NCBI GenBank assembly: GCA_017860765.1
Contig: JAGDMY010000068.1
Span: 1 to 7,436, forward strand
Direction of reading: 5' to 3'
Source of the DNA: Chloroflexota bacterium
GTDB taxonomy: Bacteria > Chloroflexota > Dehalococcoidia > Dehalococcoidales > UBA3254
Length of the DNA: 7,436 nt
A program made the position numbers and the translations under genes. How positions within the stretch are numbered: position 1 is the stretch's first letter; the number at the start of each line of letters is the position of its first letter. Positions 1 through 5,907 of this stretch are shown one piece after another. A model generated the notes under the pieces. It was not told where the DNA came from. It saw only the letters and a program-made list of their open reading frames with translations, and made no database searches.

Positions 1-88
1 GTCCCTCATAGGCACACTTACCCTTGAGCTTGCGGTAGACCTCAGGGGTCAAGCGGATATGAATCTGTTTCTCATGATTATTATTCAT
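1..88 (-). CDS. Ribbon-helix-helix (CopG/Arc-type) DNA-binding protein, N-terminal part
   Basis: The reverse strand opens with ATG at 88-86 and stays open to the window edge (29 codons), so the C-terminus is missing. The visible product begins MNNNHEKQIHIRLTPEVYRK. KQIHIRL looks like the DNA-contacting beta strand of a ribbon-helix-helix protein, and TPEVYRKLKGKCAYEG looks like its first helix. Such proteins are dimeric repressors or toxin-antitoxin antitoxins that usually repress their own promoter. A sigma-70-like promoter and a tandem repeat lie directly upstream, which fits autoregulation. The ribosome binding site is weak (only GAG close to the ATG). The family call rests on a short stretch. 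Whether it is an antitoxin or a stand-alone regulator cannot be told, because the downstream neighbour is outside the window. Confidence 0.6.
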   Translation of the reverse strand, partial: MNNNHEKQIHIRLTPEVYRKLKGKCAYEG

Positions 89-110
89 TGTCTCAGCTAC
101 AGTCCCAATC

Positions 111-130
111 ACAGGTGATTACAGGTGTAT
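111..130. repeat. Tandem 10-bp repeat, likely operator
   Basis: ACAGGTGATT (111-120) is followed directly by ACAGGTGTAT (121-130). The shared core ACAGGTG is spaced one helical turn apart, so two dimers could bind the same face of the DNA. The pair covers the predicted transcription start and touches the -10 box of the leftward promoter, a position where a bound repressor would block transcription. An inverted copy of the core, TACACCTG, lies at 191-198 and matches the reverse complement of 122-129. Binding by the adjacent ribbon-helix-helix protein is inferred. Confidence 0.5.
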
Positions 131-158
131 TTATACCACAAATCTGGTACTAAATCAA
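130..158 (-). promoter_or_regulatory. Sigma-70-type promoter of the ribbon-helix-helix gene
   Basis: On the reverse strand, TTGATT (158-153) and TATAAA (135-130) are separated by exactly 17 bases. Both are close to the consensus -35 and -10 boxes. Transcription would start near position 123 and give a leader of about 35 bases before the ATG at 88. It is assigned by eye. Confidence 0.6.
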
Positions 159-215
159 TAAAAGATGCTCTAAACAGGTTGCACCGGATTTACACCTGAG
201 CATCAATATTTTAAA

Positions 216-245
216 GATCCATGGATCAGCCGCTGGGTTTCCAGC
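216..245. other. Palindrome plus short hairpin in the divergent intergenic region
   Basis: GATCCATGGATC (216-227) is a perfect 12-bp palindrome. Four bases later GCTGG (232-236), a GTTT loop and CCAGC (241-245) can form a 5-bp stem. There is no T-run after the stem on the plus strand, so an intrinsic terminator is unlikely. The palindrome could be a binding site for a dimeric regulator of the rightward block. No family of regulator can be named from it. Confidence 0.3.
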
Positions 246-289
246 TAATATCACAGATTTAGGGGATTAATTATCATTGACCCTCATCA

Positions 290-319
290 TAGACAGTCGC
301 TAAGGTAATTAATTATTAT
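290..319 (+). promoter_or_regulatory. Candidate promoter of the MmgE/PrpD-CaiB block
   Basis: TAGACA (290-295) and TATTAT (314-319) each match five of six consensus bases and are 18 bases apart. The implied transcript would start near 326 and carry a leader of about 60 bases to the GTG at 386. A competing -35-like TTGACC (277-282) with TAAGGT at 301-306 is poorer in its -10 box. The region is AT-rich, so a chance match is possible. Confidence 0.4.
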
Positions 320-374
320 GTTCATGTTCAATATCCTTGGAATTGGGCCGGTTTTGATACTTGTTTCGTAGTAC

Positions 375-382
375 GGAGGTGA
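375..382 (+). promoter_or_regulatory. Ribosome binding site selecting a GTG start
   Basis: GGAGGTGA is a near-perfect Shine-Dalgarno sequence ending a few bases before GTG at 386. The nearby ATG at 390 is out of frame with the long reading frame, so the GTG is the start. Confidence 0.8.
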
Positions 383-385
383 CCT

Positions 386-1771
386 GTGGATGCCATTTAT
401 CAGTTCGCCAGAAATTTCATTGAGACAGATTATGAGGACCTGCCCCGGGATGTGGTGGAGATAACCAAGAAACTCATTCTTGACCAAATCGGGGTGGCTT
501 TAGCCGGTTCGTCGAAACCCGGTATCAAAGAATTGCTGGAATTGCTCGTCGAATGGGGTGGCAGGGAGGAGGCCACAACGCTATGTTATGGAAACAGGCT
601 GCCAGCACCCCATGCTGCTCAAATGAATGCTACTATGGGCCATGCTGTGGATTATGATGATACCCATGATACCGCCATGATGCATACCGCGGTGATTGCT
701 GTACCTACCTGTCTGGCGATGGCCGAATACCGGGGAGGTTTGAGCGGCCAGGAGTTCATCACTGCCGCTGCTCTGGGTATTGATATGATCTCACGGTTAG
801 GGTTGGCTACCAGCCCTGGCACGAATCTTATGAAGACCGGCTGGCACTTCACCACCCTATATGGGTTTATGGCCTCTGCGGGTGTAGCGGGTAAAATTCT
901 CGGGTTCGATGAAGATAAATTGGTAAACGCCTTCGGCATCGGTTATCATCAGGGAGGCGGCAACGGACAAAGTGTTCTTGATGGAGTAATGACCAAGCGC
1001 CTGGGACCCGGATTTGCAGTAAGGGGCGGAATAGCCTCGGCCTTAATGGCCAACAAAGGGCTTACCGGTGCGAGGAATTCTCTGGAAGGTGAATTCGGCA
1101 TCTTTAATGTTTACCACCGGGGCAGCTACGATCCGAAAGTCCTGACTGCCGATCTGGGAAAGCATTTCGAGGGCGTCAACGTTTCTATCAAGCCGTACCC
1201 GTGTTGCCGGGCGATCCATCCTTTCATTGATGCTACTAAGGAGATAATTAGTGAATATAAAATCAAGCCCGAAGATGTGCAGGAGATCATCGTAACCTGC
1301 CATGAGGGCAATTATAAAGTTCTGGCTTCTCCCCTGGAGGTAAAGACCAGACCCAGAAACCTTATTGACGCTCAATTCAGCATTCCCTGGGCAGTAGCGA
1401 CCCTTATCACCAGAGGCAAAGTCGTCATGGAGAACTATACCGAAGAGGCTATCAAAAGCCGGGACATCCTGGATATGGCTGGCAAGGTCAAAGTTGAGCT
1501 GGACCCCAAACCCAGCGGCAAACATGTGGTGGACCCCGGTGAAGTTAAAATTATTACCAAAAGCGGAGAGGCAGGCTATAAACGCATGGATGATGCTCTG
1601 GGCAGTCCGCAAAAACCGTTGACATTCGCTGAGTGTGCTGTAAAATTCAGGGATTGCGCCTCCTCTGCCGTTAAAAAGATAGCTGATAAAAATGTGGACC
1701 AGGTGGTAGAACTGATCAGTGGATTGGAGAAGGTACCTGATATTAGAGAGATAGTGAGCCTCCTAAGCTGA
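386..1771 (+). CDS. MmgE/PrpD family protein (dehydratase/decarboxylase/epimerase fold)
   Basis: This 461-residue protein has the full length of the MmgE/PrpD family, which includes 2-methylcitrate dehydratase, cis-aconitate decarboxylase and iminodisuccinate epimerase. Visible family motifs are HAVDYDDTHD (residues 86-95), GWHFTT (152-157), the stretch from K204 to about F240 with GGIASALMANKGLTG in the middle, KPYPCCRAIHPFIDA (269-283) and DAQFSIPWAVATLI in the C-terminal part. By eye, H154, K204 and H278 fall where the pocket His, Lys and His of aconitate decarboxylase lie; this is not a computed alignment. It has no signal peptide, so it should be cytosolic. The CaiB-type CoA-transferase gene follows by 38 bp and is probably cotranscribed. 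This suggests action on a free acid that is then activated, or the reverse. The neighbourhood has no methylcitrate synthase or lyase, so calling it prpD would be unsafe. Family confidence is high, substrate unknown. Confidence 0.88.
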   Translation: MDAIYQFARNFIETDYEDLPRDVVEITKKLILDQIGVALAGSSKPGIKELLELLVEWGGREEATTLCYGNRLPAPHAAQMNATMGHAVDYDDTHDTAMMHTAVIAVPTCLAMAEYRGGLSGQEFITAAALGIDMISRLGLATSPGTNLMKTGWHFTTLYGFMASAGVAGKILGFDEDKLVNAFGIGYHQGGGNGQSVLDGVMTKRLGPGFAVRGGIASALMANKGLTGARNSLEGEFGIFNVYHRGSYDPKVLTADLGKHFEGVNVSIKPYPCCRAIHPFIDATKEIISEYKIKPEDVQEIIVTCHEGNYKVLASPLEVKTRPRNLIDAQFSIPWAVATLITRGKVVMENYTEEAIKSRDILDMAGKVKVELDPKPSGKHVVDPGEVKIITKSGEAGYKRMDDALGSPQKPLTFAECAVKFRDCASSAVKKIADKNVDQVVELISGLEKVPDIREIVSLLS

Positions 1772-1809
1772 ATGGTAAAAAACCTGGCATCCATCGATGG
1801 AGTTTAAAG

Positions 1810-3042
1810 ATGTATCCTCTAGAAGGTGTAAAAGTTCTGGATTTTGGCGTCGCTGTGGCGATGCCTCTGGGTGGCGCCATGCTGGCCGATATGGGGGCAG
1901 AGGTAATCAAGGTGGAAAGGATCCAGGGAGAAGCGCAACGACTGGGGCTGCCCGCCGGGATGGATGATTTTCTGGATACCAAAATACCGGAGCGGGCCCT
2001 GGATACTCCTGCCTGGATGACAGTAAACCGGGGTAAGAAAAATTTAGCGATTGACATCAGGACCGAAAAAGGGAAAGAGATCATCCTGAAATTAGTCAAG
2101 GGAATGGATGTCATTCTGCAAAGTTTTCGTCCGGGAGTGGCAAACAAGCTGGGGATAGACTATGAGTCCCTATCTAAAATTAATCCTAAGATCATTTACT
2201 GCTCCTTCTCCGGCTATGGTGAAACCGGGCCGGCCGCCCACCGGGCGGGGGGTGATATGTGGAGTCAGGCCATGTCGGGCATGATCTCCGTGATAGGTAA
2301 TCCGGGGGAAGGCCCTCTGATGATACCCTTCGCTACGTCCGATATCACAGGCGGAATTCTGGCGGCTTACGCTGTGATGACCGCCCTATTTGTACGGGAA
2401 AGGACCGGAATCGGCCAGGAAGTTACTACTAATAATCTGGTGGCTGCACTTTATCTTCAAATGAGCGGCTATGCTGAATATCTTACAGATGGGAAGATGC
2501 CTTATAAAATGGGGAGGAGCTACTACTTCCCACCCTTTGGCCCCATCCGGGCAAAGGACGGTGATGTTATGACGATCTTCGGAACCGGTCGTTCATGGCC
2601 TCTCTTTTGCCAGCTGGTAGGACTGGAGCAACTGGCGAACGACCCCCGTTTTGAGACTGACGAGGCCAGAATGCTGCACAAGCGGGAAATAGAGCCGATT
2701 TTGGATGAAGCCTTCAGCAAAAAAACCAGGGCTGAATGGCAGCAGATCTTCAGAGATGCGAAGATGCGCTGTGACCCCTGTTTAACCTATGAAGAAGCCT
2801 GCGCTAACCCTCAGGTGCAGGCGAATGAGATTATCTATACCACCAGTCATCCGGTCCGCGGGGAGACCAAAATGCTGGGAATCCCGGTTAAACTAAAAAA
2901 GACCCCGGGCTGCCCCCAGGGGCCGTCCCCTCTCCTGGGACAACACACCCAGGAGATTCTCCTGGAATTAGGTTATACTCTCGAAGACGTGGCGAAAATG
3001 GAAGCTGAGGGAGTAGTAAAGACCAATCAGCAAATTGTGTAG
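1810..3042 (+). CDS. Family III (CaiB/BaiF) CoA-transferase
   Basis: This 410-residue protein matches the usual length of family III CoA-transferases, which move CoA between carboxylic acids through an aspartyl-CoA anhydride; examples are formyl-CoA:oxalate and carnitine CoA-transferases. Seen features: the N-terminal LEGVKVLDFG with LADMGAEVIKVE (residues 4-36), NRGKKNLAIDIR (73-84), SFRPGVANKLGIDY (105-118), GYGETGP (135-141), the SDITGG segment (177-182) and PPFGPIRAKDGD (241-252). D178 sits where the catalytic aspartate of formyl-CoA transferase and CaiB (Asp169) is expected. The ATG has a GGAG at 1799-1802, seven bases upstream. The gene lies 38 bp after the MmgE/PrpD gene and is probably in the same operon. 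The substrate cannot be read from the sequence; candidates are short hydroxy-, dicarboxylic or unsaturated acids with succinyl-CoA or acetyl-CoA as donor. The subfamily is not resolved. Confidence 0.9.
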   Translation: MYPLEGVKVLDFGVAVAMPLGGAMLADMGAEVIKVERIQGEAQRLGLPAGMDDFLDTKIPERALDTPAWMTVNRGKKNLAIDIRTEKGKEIILKLVKGMDVILQSFRPGVANKLGIDYESLSKINPKIIYCSFSGYGETGPAAHRAGGDMWSQAMSGMISVIGNPGEGPLMIPFATSDITGGILAAYAVMTALFVRERTGIGQEVTTNNLVAALYLQMSGYAEYLTDGKMPYKMGRSYYFPPFGPIRAKDGDVMTIFGTGRSWPLFCQLVGLEQLANDPRFETDEARMLHKREIEPILDEAFSKKTRAEWQQIFRDAKMRCDPCLTYEEACANPQVQANEIIYTTSHPVRGETKMLGIPVKLKKTPGCPQGPSPLLGQHTQEILLELGYTLEDVAKMEAEGVVKTNQQIV

Positions 3043-3043
3043 C

Positions 3044-3069
3044 GCCGGACCATCTTTTCAGAATCCGGC
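3044..3069. terminator. Possible hairpin between the convergent blocks
   Basis: GCCGGA (3044-3049) and TCCGGC (3064-3069) can pair across a 14-base loop. CGGAC (3046-3050) can alternatively pair with GTCCG (3076-3080). It lies in the 47-bp gap between two converging stop codons, where a bidirectional terminator would be useful. There is no T-run on either side, so a classic intrinsic terminator is not supported. Confidence 0.2.
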
Positions 3070-3089
3070 CGGGCAGTCCGAGTGTAATG

Positions 3090-3773
3090 CTATACGCTTA
3101 TTTCTTTTAAATCTCTGGCAATGATTAATCCGGGTTCGGTTAGCGATTGGACCTCCTCAGCGGAAATACCGGGAGCTACCTCCCTGAGAACCAGTCCTTC
3201 AGGAGTCACCTCTATCACTGCCAGGTTGGTAAAGATTTTCTTAACCACCCCTCTGGCGGTGAGAGGGTAACTGCAGCGCTTGAGTATCTTGGGTTCACCG
3301 GTATTGTTAATATGCTCCATCGCAATATACAGGTTTTTAGCCCCCACCGCCAAATCCATGGAGCCGCCAATGTTGCCAATTTTGCCTCTGCCGGAGGAGG
3401 GAATATTCCATCCCGCAAAATCTCCGTTCTCCGCCACCTGCAGAGCGCCCAGGACAGCATAATCAATGAATCCCCCGCGGAGCATGATCATGGATTCGCA
3501 ATCAGAGAAGTAACAGGCACCGGGTACCTCGGTGACCGGCTGGCAGCTGGCATTGATGCAATCCTGGTCAACGTCATTTCCCTCGGCAATAGGACCGCAA
3601 TTAAGCATGCCAATCTCTGCCTGCAAGATCATATCACGGCCCTCAATCCAATTGGAAACCAGCGTCGGAATACCTATGCCCAGATTAACGTAGCTGCCAT
3701 CCGGTATTTCTTGAGCAATACGCAAAGCGATTAGCTCTCTGGTTATTCCTTTGATTTCTCTTAATTTAGACAT
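3090..3773 (-). CDS. atoA: 3-oxoacid/acetate CoA-transferase subunit B
   Basis: This 227-residue protein is a family I CoA-transferase beta subunit, which carries the catalytic glutamate that forms a glutamyl-CoA thioester. Visible features: IPDGSYVNLGIGIPTL (residues 23-38), the active-site region LQAEIGMLNCGP (50-61) with E53 as the expected catalytic residue, FIDYAVLGALQV (102-113) and IGGSMDLAVGAK (135-146). The usual active-site text is SENG followed by a Gly-rich turn. Here it reads AEIG, so the glutamate is kept but its neighbours differ. The ATG follows AAGGAGAGG, which overlaps the stop of subunit A. The 10-base gap indicates translational coupling and a heteromeric enzyme. In this block it may activate 4-hydroxybutyrate, or exchange CoA between acetoacetate or butyrate and acetate. 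The symbol follows E. coli naming; ctfB or scoB would be equivalent. Specificity is not determined. Confidence 0.9.
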   Translation of the reverse strand: MSKLREIKGITRELIALRIAQEIPDGSYVNLGIGIPTLVSNWIEGRDMILQAEIGMLNCGPIAEGNDVDQDCINASCQPVTEVPGACYFSDCESMIMLRGGFIDYAVLGALQVAENGDFAGWNIPSSGRGKIGNIGGSMDLAVGAKNLYIAMEHINNTGEPKILKRCSYPLTARGVVKKIFTNLAVIEVTPEGLVLREVAPGISAEEVQSLTEPGLIIARDLKEISV

Positions 3774-3783
3774 GACCTCTCCT

Positions 3784-4497
3784 TCAGAGTTCCTCGGGCG
3801 CTGTTTCTATACCGATCTGAATCCTGGGCCTGGCAACTTTCACCACTCGCTCGACAAATATACCGGGCAGATGAATAGCGTTAGGGTCCAGTTCTCCCGG
3901 TTCAACCAGGTTCTCAGATTCTACAATGGTGATGTTAGCTGATTTGGCCATTTCGGGATTATAGTTTTGCGCAGTTTTATGGAATATCGCATTGCCATGC
4001 TTATCAGTTTTCCAGGCATGGATAAAGGCATAATCCGGTTTAAGAGCAAACTCTAAGAGATACTCTTTCCCATTAATAATCCTGGTCTCCTTGCCTTCGG
4101 CCACAATGGTCCCAACGCCCGTAGGGGTGTAAAAGGCGCCCAGGCCGGCAGCCCCGGCCCTCAACTTCTCAATAAAGGTCCCCATAGGGTAGACATCACA
4201 GGTTACTTCATCATTATGGAGCTGCTTTTCGAAAGGTGATGACTTGCTGGCTGAACGGGCAAAGGGATAGTTGCAGATAGCATGCTTTACCTGTCGATTG
4301 TTCACTAACAAATTGAGCTCCCAATTGCCTACACCTATGGTCTGACTGATAACCGTCAGATTCCTGGCCCCCTGTCCGGCTAAAGCCCGGGTAAGGTATA
4401 TCGGACTGCCACAGGTAAAGAAACCGCCAAAGGCTATGGAGGCCCCGTCCGGGATATCCGCCACAGCGGCTTCCGGATTGGGAAAAGTCTTATCCAA
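3784..4497 (-). CDS. atoD: 3-oxoacid/acetate CoA-transferase subunit A
   Basis: This 237-residue protein is the alpha subunit of a family I CoA-transferase. It has the N-terminal PDGASIAFGGFFTCGSP (residues 16-32), the GTFIEKLRAGAAG segment (106-118) running into AFYTPTGVGT (121-130), GKEYLLEFALKPDYAFIHAW (143-162) and DKHGNA (165-170). All of these are typical of AtoD/ScoA/CtfA. The length is slightly above the usual range of about 215-235 residues. The start is TTG at 4497-4495, chosen because the only nearby upstream ATG (4513) is out of frame and a strong AAGGAG lies seven bases before the TTG. The gene ends 10 bases before subunit B and begins 40 bases after the thiolase stop, so the three form one transcription unit. 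The partner and donor pair cannot be read from sequence; acetyl-CoA with 4-hydroxybutyrate, acetoacetate or butyrate are the plausible options. Confidence 0.9.
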   Translation of the reverse strand: MDKTFPNPEAAVADIPDGASIAFGGFFTCGSPIYLTRALAGQGARNLTVISQTIGVGNWELNLLVNNRQVKHAICNYPFARSASKSSPFEKQLHNDEVTCDVYPMGTFIEKLRAGAAGLGAFYTPTGVGTIVAEGKETRIINGKEYLLEFALKPDYAFIHAWKTDKHGNAIFHKTAQNYNPEMAKSANITIVESENLVEPGELDPNAIHLPGIFVERVVKVARPRIQIGIETAPEEL

Positions 4498-4504
4498 AAA
4501 AACT

Positions 4505-4510
4505 CTCCTT
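4505..4510 (-). promoter_or_regulatory. Ribosome binding site deciding the TTG start of CoA-transferase subunit A
   Basis: On the reverse strand AAGGAG ends seven bases before TTG at 4497-4495, an ideal distance. No in-frame ATG lies closer to this site, which supports the rare TTG initiation. Confidence 0.7.
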
Positions 4511-4537
4511 CATCGGCATCAAAGGGGGATGGTCCGA

Positions 4538-5824
4538 CTATTTTCTTTCCAGGATCAGGGCCATGCCCTGACCGCCGCCTATACACAATGCGGCTAAACC
4601 GAATTGAGCATTTCTACGGACCATTTCATACAGGAGCGTGACGGTGATGCGCACTCCGGTACATCCGATGGGGTGCCCCAGCGAAATGCCGCTGCCATGA
4701 GGATTTATCTTTTGCGGGTCCAAACCCAATTCTTTAATTACCCCCAATGCCTGAGCAGCAAAGGCCTCATTTAATTCGATGGCATCGATCCCTTGAAGGG
4801 TCAGGCCGGCTTTCTTGAGTGCCCTTTTTATGGCAGGGACCGCTCCCAGCCCCATATAAGCGGGATCAACCCCCCCGACACCATAAGCCCTGATAGAGGC
4901 CATTGGCTTCAGGTCCAATTCCCGGGCCTTTTCTCCAGACATGATGACTATCGCAGCGGCCCCATCGGTTATTCCAGAAGAGTTGGCGGCAGTGATACTT
5001 CCGTCCTTTTTAAAGACGGGTGACAATTTGGCCATAGCTTCCAGCGAAGTCTGCCTCGGATGTTCATCTACCTCAAAGCGCTTTATCCCCTGTCTCTCCT
5101 TAATTTCAACCGGGACGATTTCGGGCTTGAATACCCCCTCTTTGATAGCCGCCAATGCCCGGGTATTACTGATTAACGAAAGCTCATCCTGTTCCTGGCG
5201 GGTAATTCCATATTTGGAGGCAATGTTTTCGGCTGTCATGCCCATGTGGTAATTATAGAAATGCTCCAGCAGTCCATCATAAATCAAACTGTCCTGCAAT
5301 TCGGCATTGCTCATTGACATCCGATAGCCCCATCTGGCTTTGGGTAATAGATAAGGGACTGCACTCATGTTTTCGGCACCTGCAGCCACAACCACCTCGG
5401 CATCCTCCAACAGGATAGATTGAGCGGCCAGAGCGATGGCCTTCAGTCCCGAGCCGCACAGTTTATTGATAGTGTAAGCGTTAACTTCCTTGTTGAGACC
5501 GGCATAGATAGTTGCCAGCCGGCCGGGATTTTGGCCTTCGCCAGCTTGTAGAACATTGCCTAAAATGACTTCATCAACATTAACGCTTTTGAGATCGTTT
5601 CCCCAATCGTAATATTTTTTCTCTAATTCAATTCGGTCGAAGTCCTTTAACGCCTGTGGAGCGTAACTTCGCAGCTCGGAAGCGGCCTCCGGTTTTAGCC
5701 CGGCTTTCTTCATGGCAGCTTTAATGGCCGTGGCAGCCAGATGCACCGCAGGAACATCTCTCAGAGATTCCCCGAAGTTACCGATAGCCGTTCTGGCAGC
5801 ACTTACAATTACAGCTTCTCTCAT
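4538..5824 (-). CDS. atoB: Acetyl-CoA acetyltransferase (thiolase) with an N-terminal insertion
   Basis: This thiolase catalyses reversible cleavage of acetoacetyl-CoA to two acetyl-CoA. The expected catalytic residues are present: C123 in NKLCGSG (nucleophile), N352-E353 in LNEAFAAQ, H384 in GHPIGCTG and C414 in ALCIGGGQG. The protein is 428 residues, whereas the well-studied biosynthetic thiolases are about 390. The catalytic residues sit 34-36 positions later than in Zoogloea PhaA (C89, N316, H348, C378). The extra segment lies between AGLKPEA (41-47) and VDEVILGN (83-90), is rich in charged residues and contains the stretch LEKKYYDW (67-74). The flanks align well, so it is an in-frame insertion, not a frameshift. 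ATG at 5824 follows AAAGGAGA with good spacing. It sits 83 bp after the dehydratase and 40 bp before CoA-transferase subunit A. A 3-ketoacyl-CoA thiolase with other chain length is possible; the symbol reflects the acetoacetyl-CoA context. Confidence 0.9.
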   Translation of the reverse strand: MREAVIVSAARTAIGNFGESLRDVPAVHLAATAIKAAMKKAGLKPEAASELRSYAPQALKDFDRIELEKKYYDWGNDLKSVNVDEVILGNVLQAGEGQNPGRLATIYAGLNKEVNAYTINKLCGSGLKAIALAAQSILLEDAEVVVAAGAENMSAVPYLLPKARWGYRMSMSNAELQDSLIYDGLLEHFYNYHMGMTAENIASKYGITRQEQDELSLISNTRALAAIKEGVFKPEIVPVEIKERQGIKRFEVDEHPRQTSLEAMAKLSPVFKKDGSITAANSSGITDGAAAIVIMSGEKARELDLKPMASIRAYGVGGVDPAYMGLGAVPAIKRALKKAGLTLQGIDAIELNEAFAAQALGVIKELGLDPQKINPHGSGISLGHPIGCTGVRITVTLLYEMVRRNAQFGLAALCIGGGQGMALILERK

Positions 5825-5907
5825 TGAATTCTCCTTTTAAGACCTCCGTTTAGGGTTGGTACACTACCTCTCAGGTGTCCGCTAGTTATTAAAGGGACAT
5901 CGCCAGG

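Noticed and set aside
287..487. A 66-codon reverse-strand frame spanning the start of the MmgE/PrpD gene
   Set aside because: It overlaps the strong ribosome binding site and start of the real gene and has no recognisable domain.
1043..1612. A 189-codon open frame on the minus strand inside the MmgE/PrpD gene
   Set aside because: The plus-strand frame carries clear family motifs across this whole interval, and the reverse frame has no recognisable domain.
3147..3734. A 195-codon open frame on the plus strand opposite CoA-transferase subunit B
   Set aside because: It lies wholly within a well-supported gene on the other strand, shows no family motif, and its translation looks like antisense shadow.
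5861..5880. Imperfect dyad with a CAGGTGTCC segment between dehydratase and thiolase, resembling the ACAGGTG repeat near 111-130
   Set aside because: Only a short core is shared, there is no promoter-like pair beside it, and a match of this length is expected by chance.
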